This document shows, piece after piece, positions 10,512 to 22,862 of a stretch of DNA of 64,000 bases. The notes below the pieces were generated by a model, which saw only the letters and a program-made list of their open reading frames with translations, was not told where the DNA came from and searched no databases. Location: positions 37,294,170-37,358,169 of the forward strand of contig JAIOJX010000001.1 of the NCBI GenBank assembly GCA_022376925.1. The letters are read 5' to 3'. The position numbers were made by a program, and so were the translations under genes. The stretch comes from Tragulus kanchil (Eukaryota > Chordata > Mammalia > Artiodactyla > Tragulidae). Position 1 is the stretch's first letter. The number at the start of each line of letters is the position of its first letter.

Positions 10512-11399
10512 CTGGTTACTAAAATAAATAGTAAGCATTGGTGGCACACAAGGGAAAACTGTGTTTATGTGAGAATAAGGTGTAACACTTGGATCTGATC
10601 GTCTCTAGGATCCTCTCAAACTCTGAGATCCCAGGGTCCCTTCTTTTCAGCTACTCCCCAAACAAGTCTTCCATTTCTGCCATGGTTATCTGCTGCCTTT
10701 CTCCAAACCTGCATACTCCGAGACCTTGCTCATGCCATTTACTTTGCCTTAGCATGCTTGTCCTCTTCTTTCAAGTGTCAAAATCATGTCAAATGGCAGC
10801 ATCTAGTACAAGTCCTACCTTCTCCAGGAAGCCTTGTGGATCATCCCAGTTAGAGTTGTTCACTCATACCTCACTCATACACCACCTTGAACTATTGGCC
10901 ATCTGTTCATATTGATTATGTCTTAGCCTTTCAACTGAGTCATCAGCTCCTAATTGGAAGGGTTCCTGAGTCATAATCTTTTGCATACATTGTATTGTAT
11001 ATGCATACATTGTATATGCATACATGTATGCAATGACTTGCATACAATAGATGTTCAAGAAGTATTTGTGGACTGATCACATATCTGGCCAAAGAATTGT
11101 TTTCCCTTTGCCTTCATATTCTCTGTTATTCTCTTGTCACTCCCAGGTTAGACCTGAGCACAAAGCTGGGCACCCAGTATCTAATGTTGATCAACTGACT
11201 GACTCACTCATCCCTAAAGTCAGACACTGGATATTCATGAGATTACATCCCTAGAGCAACCACACATCGAATCTGGGTGCTTGTGAAACAGATATCTGAC
11301 CCTAATGGCATCTTTTCTTCTTAACTGGGTGAAATCTCATGAGTGCCCAAGGGAAACTGACAGCTGAAATTGGGGGTCCTGTCCCAACTCCTCTGTGAT

Positions 11400-12690
11400 G
11401 TAGATCAGTAATCTGAATTAGATATTACTGCAATATGTGGCCATAAATTCTTTCCGTGTGGATCTGGCTGCTGTACAGCTTTTATCTTAAGGTGTACTTA
11501 GAATTCTTAAGTGTGTTGGCTCTCAAATTTCACCTTTTCCCACATGGAACTGTTTTTTGGTGATGCTGCAGCTGCACAGATTTTCAAAGATTGTGGTGAG
11601 TCCATTTATTCACATGCTGCTCTATAACCAAAGAGTAGATTTTTAAACACCTGTCAAATTATAGTGCCAAGTTCGTGTCCAGAAGATAGCAACTGTCTCC
11701 TGGTTTGTGATCAACATGGATTCATAGAAGCAGAGATACCAGCCTTCTTCTCAAATACTTCCACTGAAGTGGAATAATCTGTGAGCCAGCAAGGCCAACC
11801 AGATGATGACTAAAATCAAATGCACTGTTTTAAGCACCAACATCATGATACACAGGCATTCTAAGAAGACGGCAGCTCATTGAAAGAGTAGGGATGATTA
11901 ATGTTACTAGAATGATCATACAATGTGGACATGGTCCCATTTCTATAGTTCCCTATCATTCTATATTGAAAGATAGGTTTGCATTTAATTATGTGATGCC
12001 TAATACTAAGCAGTTTTGCCAAAGTTCATGTGAATAATGGAAAGCTCAGTATGAAAAGAGGGATCTTTAACCATTTTCCATTTACAATAATGAATGAAGC
12101 TTAAGGGTTCGAGTTTTCCAGAAAGACCCTTCAGTTCAGTAATAATTTGCATCAGTATTGTGATTCTTTCTCTTAATATATTTTCATATTCATTTCACTT
12201 TCCAGATGAGGTACTAATAACCAGAGAGGAAACATAATTTTGACTGAGGTGGAGCAGCATTACCAGGAATGTTAGACTATGATAAGGACCTCCAGATAGT
12301 ATCTAAACTTGATCTTAAACCTCTAACTCAGTTCTCCAGGTCTCCTTTAGAATTCTTAGAAGTCAGAATGAGACTTGACAATATAAAACACAGGAACAGT
12401 TCCAGGACTACCAAGACTAAATTAACAGGAGAAAGTAGGCCTACAAAGCAGTGGGAAGAGGTTCAGTCAGACATAAAGAATTATATTGGAATGAGTTATG
12501 GGGGAAAGTTGTTTAAGCCTGCTTGGAAGAGAAATATAAAAATGGGATCAACACTCATCTGCCCAGGAGTACTTTTGTTTCCTTTCTTACCTAGAAAAGG
12601 GGCAATGAACCAGGAAACTTTTTATGACATGTACAGCCCTTTGATTTACCTCAGCCTCACAGGGCTGAGACTTTTATTTCATGTGTACTT
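11400..12690. other. Unique intron-like sequence
   Basis: No repeat family is recognised. An open frame of 145 codons at 12269..12706 (+) has no recognisable domain, no splice or promoter context, and ends inside the next duplication; it looks like chance. No RNA gene is seen. Confidence 0.4.
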
Positions 12691-14842
12691 TGAAGTCCAC
12701 AAATGAAAGCATTGATTGTTTTTAAAGAGAGAAAATGTCACCATTTTATATCTTGGTGTGTGGTATTTCTAGCGTGTCAGCTGAATTATTATATTGCCAA
12801 AGGCAAGAAGAGCCTATTGTTCCTCAAGATGGAATTAAAATAAGAAAAAAGAGTAGACTAATAGCCCTACTCAGGTAGTCCTTTGGACATTTTTATCTGA
12901 TTACAGTTTTTAAAAATAAACCTATATCTTGATAACTAGAGAATCAAAAAAGTAAGCTGCCTTCTTTCTCGGTTCTGATAGAAACTCAGTGTGAAAATTG
13001 TCATCTTCAAGGATTGTCAGGAGAGGGATGTTGAGGATGGCACGGAGGACGCAAGATGGAAAAATGCAAACACATCTCTCTAAAGTTACTCCAACCATTG
13101 GAACAACTTTAGAATGATTTTGTGACTTCATTGAACCTCATAAGTTCTGTCACAGACATGAAGTGAGTCAGCCTCATGTGTTGGTAATATAGACGCTAGT
13201 GATAGGTGTTGAGCTGAAGGCAGTCTTGTATAACTCCATCATTTTCACAAATGAAGAAACTAAAAGCCAGAGGAGGGACTTTTCTAAAGTCATGTGATTA
13301 ATTATTAATAGTAGCAGAACCACAACTGATTCTTACCAGACCTTTATTATTATCATTTCAAGTGGGCTAGAACTGTGGCATGTGATTGATTAATTTATCT
13401 TGCTGAAAGTTTATCTGTGGCCTAGAGGAGCTGGCTTCCTTCATGCTAGTGGTATAAATATTGCATGATTTGTAGAAACCTAACACAGTGGCATATGAGG
13501 TCCTATATCTGTTCTGTCTGCCACACAGGGGAGGGCCCTTTGATCTCAAACTAGAAAAGGAGTTTGAGTCTGGGAAACACCTATGAGGAAATTGCTTTTG
13601 TAGAGCTAAACTCCAGCAGCTTAGCACATCACAGAAGAAGCCCTTTGTGATCCCTGCTTTCTTGGCAGGGAACAGTTTGTGTCCCCTATGCCAGCCCACC
13701 CTCCAGTGATGACATCCAAATCAGAAAATTCACAATCATATTTTATCTGTTATTTCCATAGATGTCCCTTTGAAGTCCACAATTTTTTGAAAGCAATTGA
13801 TTGTTTTAAAGAGAAAATGTCACCATTTTATATCTTGGTGTGTGGTATTTCTAGCGTGTCAGCTGAATTATTATATTGCCAAAGGCAAGAAGAGCCTATT
13901 GTTCCTCAAGATGGAATTAAAATAAGAAAAAAGAGTAGACTAATAGCCCTACTCAGGTAGTCCTTTGGACATTTTTATCTGATTACAGTTTTTAAAAATA
14001 AACCTATATCTTGATAACTAGAGAATCAAAAAAGTAAGCTGCCTTCTTTCTCGGTTCTGATAGAAACTCAGTGTGAAAATTGTCATCTTCAAGGATTGTC
14101 AGGAGAGGGATGTTGAGGATGGCACGGAGGACGCAAGATGGAAAAATGCAAACACATCTCTCTAAAGTTACTCCAACCATTGGAACAACTTTAGAATGAT
14201 TTTGTGACTTCATTGAACCTCATAAGTTCTGTCACAGACATGAAGTGGGAGTCAGCCTCATGTGTTGGTAATATAGACGCTAGTGATAGGTGTTGAGCTG
14301 AAGGCAGTCTTGTATAACTCCATCATTTTCACAAATGAAGAAACTAAAAGCCAGAGGAGGGACTTTTCTAAAGTCATGTGATTAATTATTAATAGTAGCA
14401 GAACCACAACTGATTCTTACCAGACCTTTATTATTATCATTTCAAGTGGGCTAGAACTGTGGCATGTGATTGATTAATTTATCTTGCTGAAAGTTTATCT
14501 GTGGCCTAGAGGAGCTGGCTTCCTTCATGCTAGTGGTATAAATATTGCATGATTTGTAGAAACCTAACACAGTGGCATATGAGGTCCTATATCTGTTCTG
14601 TCTGCCACACAGGGGAGGGCCCTTTGATCTCAAACTAGAAAAGGAGTTTGAGTCTGGGAAACACCTATGAGGAAATTGCTTTTGTAGAGCTAAACTCCAG
14701 CAGCTTAGCACATCACAGAAGAAGCCCTTTGTGATCCCTGCTTTCTTGGCAGGGAACAGTTTGTGTCCCCTATGCCAGCCCACCCTCCAGTGATGACATC
14801 CAAATCAGAAAAAAATTCACAATCATATTTTATCTGTTATTT
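12691..14842. repeat. Tandem direct duplication 4 (likely false duplication)
   Basis: 12691..~13757 recurs at 13771..~14842 (offset 1082-1084). Length differences are small: AAATGAAAGCATTGATTG versus AATTTTTTGAAAGCAATTG at the start, GAAGTGAGTC versus GAAGTGGGAGTC, and an A-run near 14805. The second copy continues into TTTAAGCTTTG, the first ends in TTTCCATAGATG. Contains a degraded MIR 3' end (13235..13320 and its copy). Confidence 0.92.
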
Positions 14843-16279
14843 AAGCTTTGTATCATAAGTTTATCTAGAGGGTCTCTCAGTTCCCCGATTTTTGGGTAAC
14901 AACCTGTCTGATAAAAATCAGTTTTAGGTCAGTAAAAATCCAGTTTCACAGTAAAAGGATTCTTGGACCTTGGAAGGTTGTTTTTTTCTCTCCTGTTAGC
15001 TTAGTAAAGTCATCAAAGCAAGTGTTGTTCTTGACTCTAAGGCCAATAAGGATCTCCCTGGCCTCAATAAGATAAATAAGCATACTCAGACATGTAGTGA
15101 GAAGAATACTGAAGACTGTGATTTTAGTGCTTGATTTGCCACTTGATATTAGTCTTTGGACCCAGGGCAAATCACAGAAGCCTTTTGTTAAGCTTCCGTT
15201 GCCACTTCCGTTAAATGGGGAAAGTGTTTTGAAAACTGTCAGGTGCTACTTGTATCGCTGCTGCTGCTTGTTGAGTTTGCAAGTGTGAATGCTCTTCTTC
15301 CAATTTTGAGTCAAACTGAGAGCAGACACAAAAAGCCACTTGAGGACCAAAGTATAGTATCAACTTTATCACAAGTAAAACTGTATTTAAGAACATGACT
15401 CGAGCCTAAGGCCTAATGAAGCCTCCTATCATCTCTAGCTCCAAATCTCTGCCCTGATGACCACTGATAGGGAAGACTGAGTCTGCAGAACAGACCACTT
15501 ATCCTACCAGTGTCATTGAGAGTGATGGCCTAGGTCATAGTTCAATGGAAGCTAGGAATTAAGAGAAGGTGGGCATCTGGGCCTGCCGACTAGAAAATGG
15601 TACCTGTGCCCTGTCTAAGTGCTGTTCACTTTGGAAGAGAAAAAGGGTCATGTCCACTTGAAGAACATTCTGACCTGAGAGCCAGAATGAAGAGTTTAAG
15701 CCAGGAATGTGCACTTATTTTTATTCTAATCTTACTAATCAGATAAATGGATATTCCTCCTGTGCCAAGGAGCAAGCAGGGGTGGAGAAAAAGCCCAGAG
15801 AAGTTTCTATAGTGCTGTCTGTCCTCTCTCGTAAGTAGAATGGGTGTTCCATCTGCCCCATTAGAATAGTGTCAAGTGTGACAAGAACTTCCACCATTTT
15901 GCATCTTGACATTGCTGTTAATTTGCAGATAAATATGCATTAAATATGCATTTTCTATCCTCAGAATTTTTTTTTTAACCAGGGGAAACTAACTATGATA
16001 AACCATTGCAGGGTACAAAAAATTAGGGTTGTTCTAGTACCACGTGTTATGTTTAGATTTTTACTTCTCCATGTATAAAGTCAAGACAAATTCTAGATGA
16101 AATTCGACTTTATATCATCTAATTTCGCCTCAGAGTAGTACCTTATAGTGAGGAGATTTCATTTTTATGAATTTCAAACACAGACACCTTTGCTGCTGTT
16201 TTAGCATCATCATTCCACTTGTGAGTGCAAACTCTACCATTCTTCCTTTCTGTTTCATGACATCACAATGTAATACTTA
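14843..16279. other. Unique intron-like sequence
   Basis: A degraded MIR-like stretch is visible at about 15105..15260 (TTTGGACCCAGGGCAAATCA). A T-run lies at 15968..15976. No gene is recognised. Confidence 0.45.
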
Positions 16280-16440
16280 AAATACTTTATTACTATTACT
16301 ACTGGTGTGCTAGACACTGTTCTCAGTATTTCAAATGTGTTAACTTATTTGATTTTCATGGCGGCTCTGTGATTATCCCCATTTTACTGATAAGGAGGCA
16401 AATACAGAGAAGTTAAATAATTTGTCCAAATAGTGAAGAA
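16280..16440 (+). mobile_element. MIR SINE fossil
   Basis: MIR 3' words: GTGCTAGACACTGTTCTCAG, ATTATCCCCATTTTACTGAT, AGAGAAGTTAAATAATTTGT. Good match to the family. Confidence 0.75.
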
Positions 16441-16461
16441 GTAAAGAATTTGTCCAAATAG

Positions 16462-16625
16462 CAATGCAGGAGACCTGGGTTCAACCCCTGGGTCAGGAGA
16501 AATCTCCTGGAGAAGGCAATGGCAACCCACTCCAGTATTCTTCCCTGGAGAATCCCATGGACAGAGGAGCCTGGTGGTCTACAGTCTATGGGATCATAAG
16601 AGTTGGACATGTTTAAGTGACTAAT
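16462..16625 (+). mobile_element. Bov-tA SINE, head truncated
   Basis: Starts inside the element at GCAATGCAGGAGACCTGGGT, includes the box B region (GGTTCAACCCC), GGAGAAGGCAATGGCAACCC and ends near GTTTAAGTGACTAATGCATA. Flanked by the repeat AATTTGTCCAAATAG (about 16420 and 16447). Confidence 0.88.
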
Positions 16626-16881
16626 GCATACACACACAAACACACAGAGGAGATAAGGTCCAATCCCAGACAGGATAGCTCTAAAACTGTCAAAAATCAG
16701 TTGAATCAGAATGGAAATTGAGGAAGAGCCAGGCATCAAAGATTTTTTAAAAGCACTGCAAATTATTTCAAAATTAAGCCAGGTTTAATGACCAGATAAA
16801 CAGCTATCCTTACTGCACCAGAGTAACTAAGTGTACCTAGGCCACTGTGGTTCAGAATGGTGGCTGTTTGTAGTGGTCTAG

Positions 16882-17346
16882 TCCCTACCTTTTCCATGGG
16901 AGATACGTTCCAAGATCCCCCAATGGATGCCTGAAACTAGGGATACTAGCAATCCCTACATATACTATCATTTTTCCCTATGCACATACCTATGATAAAA
17001 ATGTAGTTTATAAATTAGGCACAGTAGGAGAATATGTGAATTGCCAGAGTCACTACTCTTGTACTTTGTGGCCACTATTAAGCAAGGTGAGGGTTACTTG
17101 AACACAAACACTGCTGATACTACAACAGTTGATCTGATAACCTAGACAGCTACTAAGTGGCTTACAAGTGGGATACGCTGGACAGAGGCATGATATGTGT
17201 CACAGGACAGTGTGAGATTTCATCATGTTACTCAGAACAGCATGAAATTTAAAACTTATGAATTGTTTATTTCTGGAATGTTCCACTGAATATTTTTGGA
17301 CCTTGGGTAACTGAAACCACAGAAAGCACGACTGTGGATACTGTAT
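16882..17346. mobile_element. Tigger-type (Tc1/mariner) DNA transposon fossil
   Basis: Words characteristic of a mammalian Tigger/MER element: GATCCCCCAATGGATGCCTG, a TACATATACTATC-like stretch, TTTATAAATTAGGCACAGTA, and at the far end GGGTAACTGAAACCACAGAA, GACTGTGGATACTGTAT. Non-autonomous or internally deleted; no transposase frame. The second half (from 17006) is repeated at 18094..18433 by duplication 5. Confidence 0.75.
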
Positions 17347-19161
17347 TCTTTGATCAAATATGTCTAACATCTTCTGTCAAGAACTAAAGTGACAGTGAGG
17401 CAGTAGACCAGAAGGTGACAAAGTGGTTGTGTATATGTTGATGGCTCTAGGTATTTCAACACAGAAAGAAGTGACTACCTACTTTGCAGTTTTCTTTTTC
17501 TCTGCTGTATTTCATGATGCCCCTTTACTATCTGTTGAAATAAAAAATTCATGATGATGAAATTTCCTCGTGTAAAGGGTTGAGAGACAGTCTTGATTTT
17601 GTTTTCTAATCTCAATTTCCTTTATAATGGGAGCTATTAATTTAAACCATGCAGGTTGTGGTATTTCCATTGAGCAATTGCCTATGTAATAGAATCAACT
17701 TTAAAATATTTTGCTTCTCCTCCATTTGAATTTTAAGCAGAAGAAACCTCCATGTGCAAGCTGCTGTATGGAGGGCGGTGAGTGAGGGGTGGTGAGAGTG
17801 GCACGCAGCAGCCGTGTCCACCTGCTGAAATGGAATGTGCTGTTTTGCAGGGGAGACAGGTTTCAGCAAGTGGCATTCCTTAGCTACAGTCCCTTTCTTC
17901 TGTATATTTGATTCAATAAGAACAATACCAGAGCAGCAGCTTTTATTAAATATTGATTGTATGCCAACCTCTCTAACCAAGTGTTTTACATATATAAATT
18001 CAAGCAAACTTCATAACAAATCTATAAAAACAGATTCCGCTTTCTCCTTTGTTTATTGATAAGAAAACTGAGACATTAAATAATGTCCAAAAAGTTTATA
18101 AATTAGGCACAGTAGGAGAATATGTGAATTGCCAGAGTCACTACTCTTGTACTTTGTGGCCACTATTAAGCAAGGTGAGGGTTACTTGAACACAAACACT
18201 GCTGATACTACAACAGTTGATCTGATAACCTAGACAGCTACTAAGTGGCTTACAAGTGGGATACGCTGGACAGAGGCATGATATGTGTCACAGGACAGTG
18301 TGAGATTTCATCATGTTACTCAGAACAGCATGAAATTTAAAACTTATGAATTGTTTATTTCTGGAATGTTCCACTGAATATTTTTGGACCTTGGGTAACT
18401 GAAACCACAGAAAGCACGACTGTGGATACTGTATTCTTTGATCAAATATGTCTAACATCTTCTGTCAAGAACTAAAGTGACAGTGAGGCAGTAGACCAGA
18501 AGGTGACAAAGTGGTTGTGTATATGTTGATGGCTCTAGGTATTTCAACACAGAAAGAAGTGACTACCTACTTTGCAGTTTTCTTTTTCTCTGCTGTATTT
18601 CATGATGCCCCTTTACTATCTGTTGAAATAAAAAATTCATGATGATGAAATTTCCTCGTGTAAAGGGTTGAGAGACAGTCTTGATTTTGTTTTCTAATCT
18701 CAATTTCCTTTATAATGGGAGCTATTAATTTAAACCATGCAGGTTGTGGTATTTCCATTGAGCAATTGCCTATGTAATAGAATCAACTTTAAAATATTTT
18801 GCTTCTCCTCCATTTGAATTTTAAGCAGAAGAAACCTCCATGTGCAAGCTGCTGTATGGAGGGCGGTGAGTGAGGGGTGGTGAGAGTGGCACGCAGCAGC
18901 CGTGTCCACCTGCTGAAATGGAATGTGCTGTTTTGCAGGGGAGACAGGTTTCAGCAAGTGGCATTCCTTAGCTACAGTCCCTTTCTTCTGTATATTTGAT
19001 TCAATAAGAACAATACCAGAGCAGCAGCTTTTATTAAATATTGATTGTATGCCAACCTCTCTAACCAAGTGTTTTACATATATAAATTCAAGCAAACTTC
19101 ATAACAAATCTATAAAAACAGATTCCGCTTTCTCCTTTGTTTATTGATAAGAAAACTGAGA
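17006..19161. repeat. Tandem direct duplication 5 (likely false duplication)
   Basis: 17006..~18073 recurs at 18094..~19161 (offset 1088), apparently without substitutions. The first copy ends in GAGACATTAAATAATGTCC, the second in GAGACTTAGAAAACG. The start point lies inside the Tigger fossil, so the second copy has only half of that element, which a real insertion would not do. Confidence 0.93.
17930..18065 (+). mobile_element. MIR SINE fossil
   Basis: ATTAAATATTGATTGTATGC start, AAGTGTTTTACATATATAAA, and TTGATAAGAAAACTGAGAC end. Repeated at about 19018..19162. Confidence 0.65.
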
Positions 19162-19249
19162 CTTAGAAAACGTATAAAAATCTTTCCCAGGCTACAGTTA
19201 ACATATAGTAGGACAATACTTCAAAAGAAGGAGGCAGGATACAATAGTT

Positions 19250-19440
19250 GTTAAGAGTACATGCTCAGAACCCTGACTCTGACCTTAGGCAAGTTATTAA
19301 AGCTCTTGGGCCACAGTTTCTTCACCTATAAAATAGAAATGATAATACCAAGTGCACAGGTTGTTTGGAGATTAAGTAAGAAGGTGAATAAACTGTGCTT
19401 AGTACATGGTGTTCTTTTGTTCAGTGAATATTTATTGAGT
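19250..19440 (+). mobile_element. MIR SINE fossil
   Basis: CCTTAGGCAAGTTATTAAAG, TTCTTCACCTATAAAATAG, TTGTTTGGAGATTAAGTAAG: the usual MIR word order. Directly followed by another MIR-like stretch at about 19420..19560 (GTGAATATTTATTGAGTC). Confidence 0.75.
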
Positions 19441-19560
19441 CTTAAGCGTGAAGCAGCACAGTAGGTACTAAGAGTACAGCTGTAAATAAGACAGACTCCA
19501 GCCCTGGTTTTGTGATGTTCACCATCTAGTAAGGAAGACAGTCATTAAGCAAATAATTAC

Positions 19561-20481
19561 ACAAATAATTATTTGTAATTATGCTGAGTGGTATCAAAGA
19601 GTGACTGCTTGTAGTGAATATTCACTAAATAAGAGCAAATATTTACTAAGTGGCTATTATATGCTGGGCACTAAGCCAGGAAGAAGTTGAGTGCAAGTAC
19701 ATAATTGGATGAAGAGTAAAGGCATTTTCATGAATTTTTATTTCAGAATGGGGTAAGGTTAATGAAGACACCTTTATGCCTTTGATTGATCAAGGAAGCT
19801 TTGAGGGGAAGGAGACAAAATTTCAGAAGATGCTTGGTTGACTTCCCTGGGAAGAAGAAAGATCAAGTTAAGAATATGTCTTCAGAATATGTCTTCTCTC
19901 TCCAAAGTTAGTTTCTAGAGATCATGCAAAGCATCTAATGTGAGGGGCATCCCCAGCATGAGTGGCCTTTCTTTCTGGCAAGATAGAGATTTTAAGAGAC
20001 TTGTGTAACAAGGAACGAGGCTTTCCCTCTGAAATAAATGCCAAGTGCTGAATTTGCCTCAGAACTTGGCATAAAGTCTGAGCAGGCAACGAGTCATAAC
20101 TATGTACTGTTTTCAGATGCTGATTTAAATATCATTCCATACAAATATAGTGATTCTGCTGGCAAGCTGTTTTCTAATCTGGCTTTTTTAAAATTCCTCT
20201 CCATAATTACCCTGATCTAGGATGAACAACCTGAGAAACATTGACTAATGCATCCTAAATTATCTCAGCAGGATATCCATAAGATTTTAGCTTCTTTTGA
20301 TTTTGTGCCAGGTTTATTTTGTTTGTTTGTTTTTTTGTTTTTACCAACGTTAGGTGTGTACAGAGAGGTCTATAGATCTTCCAGGCTGGGCTTTCCATCA
20401 ATTAAGATTGTTGTCCTTTGCTATGTGGTGGCACTCTTTCTGTGTCATAGCCTGCAGAGAGAGAGGTGCCTTTCATTTTTT
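19561..20481. other. Unique intron-like sequence
   Basis: No gene is recognised. The frame 20248..20688 (+) runs from intron-like sequence into a SINE and is not a gene. T-rich stretch at 20315..20343. Confidence 0.45.
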
Positions 20482-20807
20482 TTTTTAAAGATTTATTTAT
20501 TTATTTACTTTGGGCGGGGGTCGGGTTGGGGAGGGAGGGGAGTGGGCGGGCCACTTCTATTGGTCTTTCATTTCTCTATCTTCATTCGTCTTAGTTCTTT
20601 GGCTCCTGTGGGCCTCCCATTGTGGTGGCGTCTGTTGTTGCAGAGCACCGGCTCTGGGTGCATGCGCTCCAGAGCTCTGGCTCGGTGATTGGACACATCA
20701 GTCCAGCCGCTCTGTGGCACGTGGGATCTTCCCAGGCCAGGGCTCGAACCGGCGCCCCTTGCACTGCAAGGCAGTGTCCTTACCCACTGGACCACCAGGG
20801 GAAGCCC
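20482..20807 (-). mobile_element. CHR-like tRNA-derived SINE, full length
   Basis: Best preserved copy of the group. On the minus strand: GGCTTCCCCTGGTGGTCCAG head, TGCAGTGCAAGGGGCGCCGG, box B region GGTTCGAGCCC, GTGCCACAGAGCGGCTGGAC, GAGCGCATGCACCCAGAGCC, AGGCCCACAGGAGCC, then a C-rich segment (CCCCTCCCTCCCCAACCCGA) and a TAAATAAATAAATC tail. Short flanking repeat TCATTTTTT. Source of several spurious reading frames on both strands. Confidence 0.88.
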
Positions 20808-21446
20808 TCATTTTTTATTCTCCTGTCAAACCGCTAGTCATGTTAAAGCTCTGACTGCCAACATGTGTTCTCCCTCTTGGCTGAAGTGAGTCAAGCAAAG
20901 GTAGCTAAGAAATTTGATTCTCTGCCTTTACTTTGGGTCCCTAGCAGACAATGTTAAATGTGAAGAAGGTTCTAGAACTAGTCGCATTTACAGATGAGGT
21001 AATGGAAATTCGGAAGCTCAATGGTTTGCCCAAGATTAGACAGCCAGTGAGCTCTTCCAGATTTTCCAATGATGAGTCCTCTGAACTGAGCATCATGCCC
21101 CACTGGTTTCTAAGGTTTCTGAAGAAGGCAATGATGTGACTTGTGCTGTACTTTCAAAAGATACTCTAACCAAAGTGTTTTATCATAGGTTTTAAAGGGG
21201 GCAGAACCAGAGACACAAGTTTCGAGACTTTTGGATCATCCTGGAGAAGTGAAATATGGGCCTGAATCAGTGTTATGGGAGTAGGGATGGAGAAGAGGGG
21301 ATAGATAAAAGAAACTTAATGAAAGTAAATCATCCTGAACTGTTATGGCTCAGAGAGCCATAAAACCTAGAAATGAAAAAGATATGAAAATCACTGGGTA
21401 TAGTTCTTTATCTTTCAGCAGAATATAATTAATGCCACCTTGACAG
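20808..21446 (+). other. Intron-like sequence with MIR 3' remnant
   Basis: At 20985..21070 a MIR 3' end is visible (CATTTACAGATGAGGTAATG, GCCCAAGATTAGACAGCCAG). The rest is unique sequence without a gene. Confidence 0.55.
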
Positions 21447-21667
21447 GTGCTTGTGTGCTTTATCAGTCTTGCTCAACTCTTTGCAACTCCATGGACTGTA
21501 GCCTGCCAGGCTCTTCTGTCCATGGGATTTCCCAGGCAATAATACAGGAGTGGGTTGCCATTACCTTCTCCAGGGGATCTTCCCAACCCAGGGATTGAAC
21601 CCACATCTCCTCCGTCTCCTGCACTGGCAGGTGGATTCTTTACCACTGTGTCACCTAGGAAAGCTTG
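21447..21667 (-). mobile_element. Bov-tA SINE
   Basis: Antisense, near full length: GTGTGCTTTATCAGTCTTGC, CAACTCCATGGACTGTAGCC, CTTCCCAACCCAGGGATTGA (box B region) and TGGATTCTTTACCACTGTGT at the head end. Confidence 0.93.
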
Positions 21668-21797
21668 CAGTTCAGCCCAAGTGACTTGCCCAAGTTCCAA
21701 ACTAGAAGGAACTGGAGCTTAGAACTCCTTCTTCCTCGTATAGTACTCTTTCCATGAAAACATAGGTTCTCTCAAATCTGTTTTTTAGTTGGTTAAT

Positions 21798-22861
21798 TTA
21801 AAAAATATATTTGTTGACATGCATAAAGTACAAACTCTTACATATATACCAATGAACTTTCACAAACAGCACACTTATGTAACCAGCACCAAAGACAAAG
21901 CACAGACCTCTTCCAGCGCCCAGAAGACCTTGGTGCCCCCCTCTTTAAAAAAAAAAAAAAAAACAACTTTTATTTTACTTTGAACTTTTACAGAGTTTTG
22001 TTGTTTACAGATATATATGTTCCCAGATTAGTCATATATATATATCCCCCCATCCCACCCCTCCAGACCAACACACAGCCCTTGGTGCCCTTTTGAAGTC
22101 ACTTCCCCACCAAGGATGATTTCTGCTCTCACTGGCTCTTTGACTTTATAATAACTGCCTGGTGGACCATGTTAGAGACTGAGAAATCTACTGGGATCTT
22201 CTTGTTGATAGATATTTAGATTATCCCTATCTTTTGGCTGCCACAGAAATGCTGTAAAGAATATCCATGAGCATGCAAGTTTATACATGTGAGTAAAAGT
22301 GGTACTCTAGAATCTGAAAGGCAGGATTGTGGAATTGAAGTGTTCAGGGCTTTGTACGTTTTGATGGCCAATACCTTGACAACTTCGACAATGGCCTCAC
22401 CAAGTCAACACATCAGTGCTACAGCCGGTGTTGAGAGGGCCATCCTTTGTCTCCTTGACCACACATGATATGTTTAAACGTATGACTTTTTGCCCATTAG
22501 ACAAGTGATGAACTGTAACTCCTTATTGCTTTAACTTGCATTTCTGTAATAAATAGTGGATTTGAGCTTGTTTTTCAAATGTTTTCTAATTCTTTGTGTT
22601 TTTTGTACATATCACTTGTGATATCCTTTGCTCATTTTTCTATGTCTGTTGATCTTTTAGTTTTGGACTTGTAAGGGTTCTTTTTATGTCATGGAAATTC
22701 ATCTTTTTTTTTTTCGGTTAAATGTGTTCTGGATATTTCCCCATGTATTTTAATACTGTTTATACTGTGTTCTTTCGCATCAAGTCTATTTTATAGCTAT
22801 GTTCCTCTTGTGGACTCTCTTGTCATGCCTGTATGCATGGAGAAGCCACATGTTTTGGATC
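21798..22861 (-). mobile_element. Old L1 (L1ME-like) 3' region
   Basis: Antisense old L1: AATGAACTTTCACAAACAGC and ATGTAACCAGCACCAAAGAC at the 3' UTR end, later TTGGCTGCCACAGAAATGCT, TAACTTGCATTTCTGTAATA, TCCTTTGCTCATTTTTCTAT. Highly diverged. Interrupted by a short younger L1 piece at 21940..22080. Second copy at 22863..23928. Confidence 0.75.
21940..22080 (-). mobile_element. Short young L1 3' UTR insertion
   Basis: Matches the 3' UTR of the younger L1s at 28912 and 51375 (ACTTTTACAGAGTTTTGTTG, ATGTTCCCAGATTAGTCA). It sits inside the older L1 and is flanked by the direct repeat CCTTGGTGCCC (about 21929 and 22081). Oddly an A-run, not the expected T-run, borders the antisense 3' end. Confidence 0.7.
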
Positions 22862-22862
22862 A

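Larger units (their letters stand above)
9187..11399. repeat. Tandem direct duplication 3 (likely false duplication)
   Basis: About 9217..10298 recurs at about 10318..11399 (offset 1101). The first copy ends at CTCTGTGAT and jumps to CAAGTGGTTTAACTGGGTTAG, a shortened version of 9187..9216. The second copy continues into new sequence at 11400. The block holds a Bov-tA fragment and the TGCATACA repeats. Confidence 0.92.

Noticed and set aside
12269..12706. 145-codon frame with a mixed composition
   Set aside because: No recognisable domain, no splice-site context, and its end lies over a duplication boundary. Could be chance; a protein search would settle it.
13367..13699. 110-codon minus-strand frame present twice (also 14451..14783)
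   Set aside because: The apparent conservation comes from duplication 4, not from selection; no domain recognised.
17642..18007. 121-codon minus-strand frame present twice (also 18730..19095)
   Set aside because: Duplication only reflects tandem duplication 5, and half of the frame lies over a MIR.
20248..20688. 146-codon frame
   Set aside because: Joins intron-like sequence to the antisense SINE at 20482, no splice or domain support.
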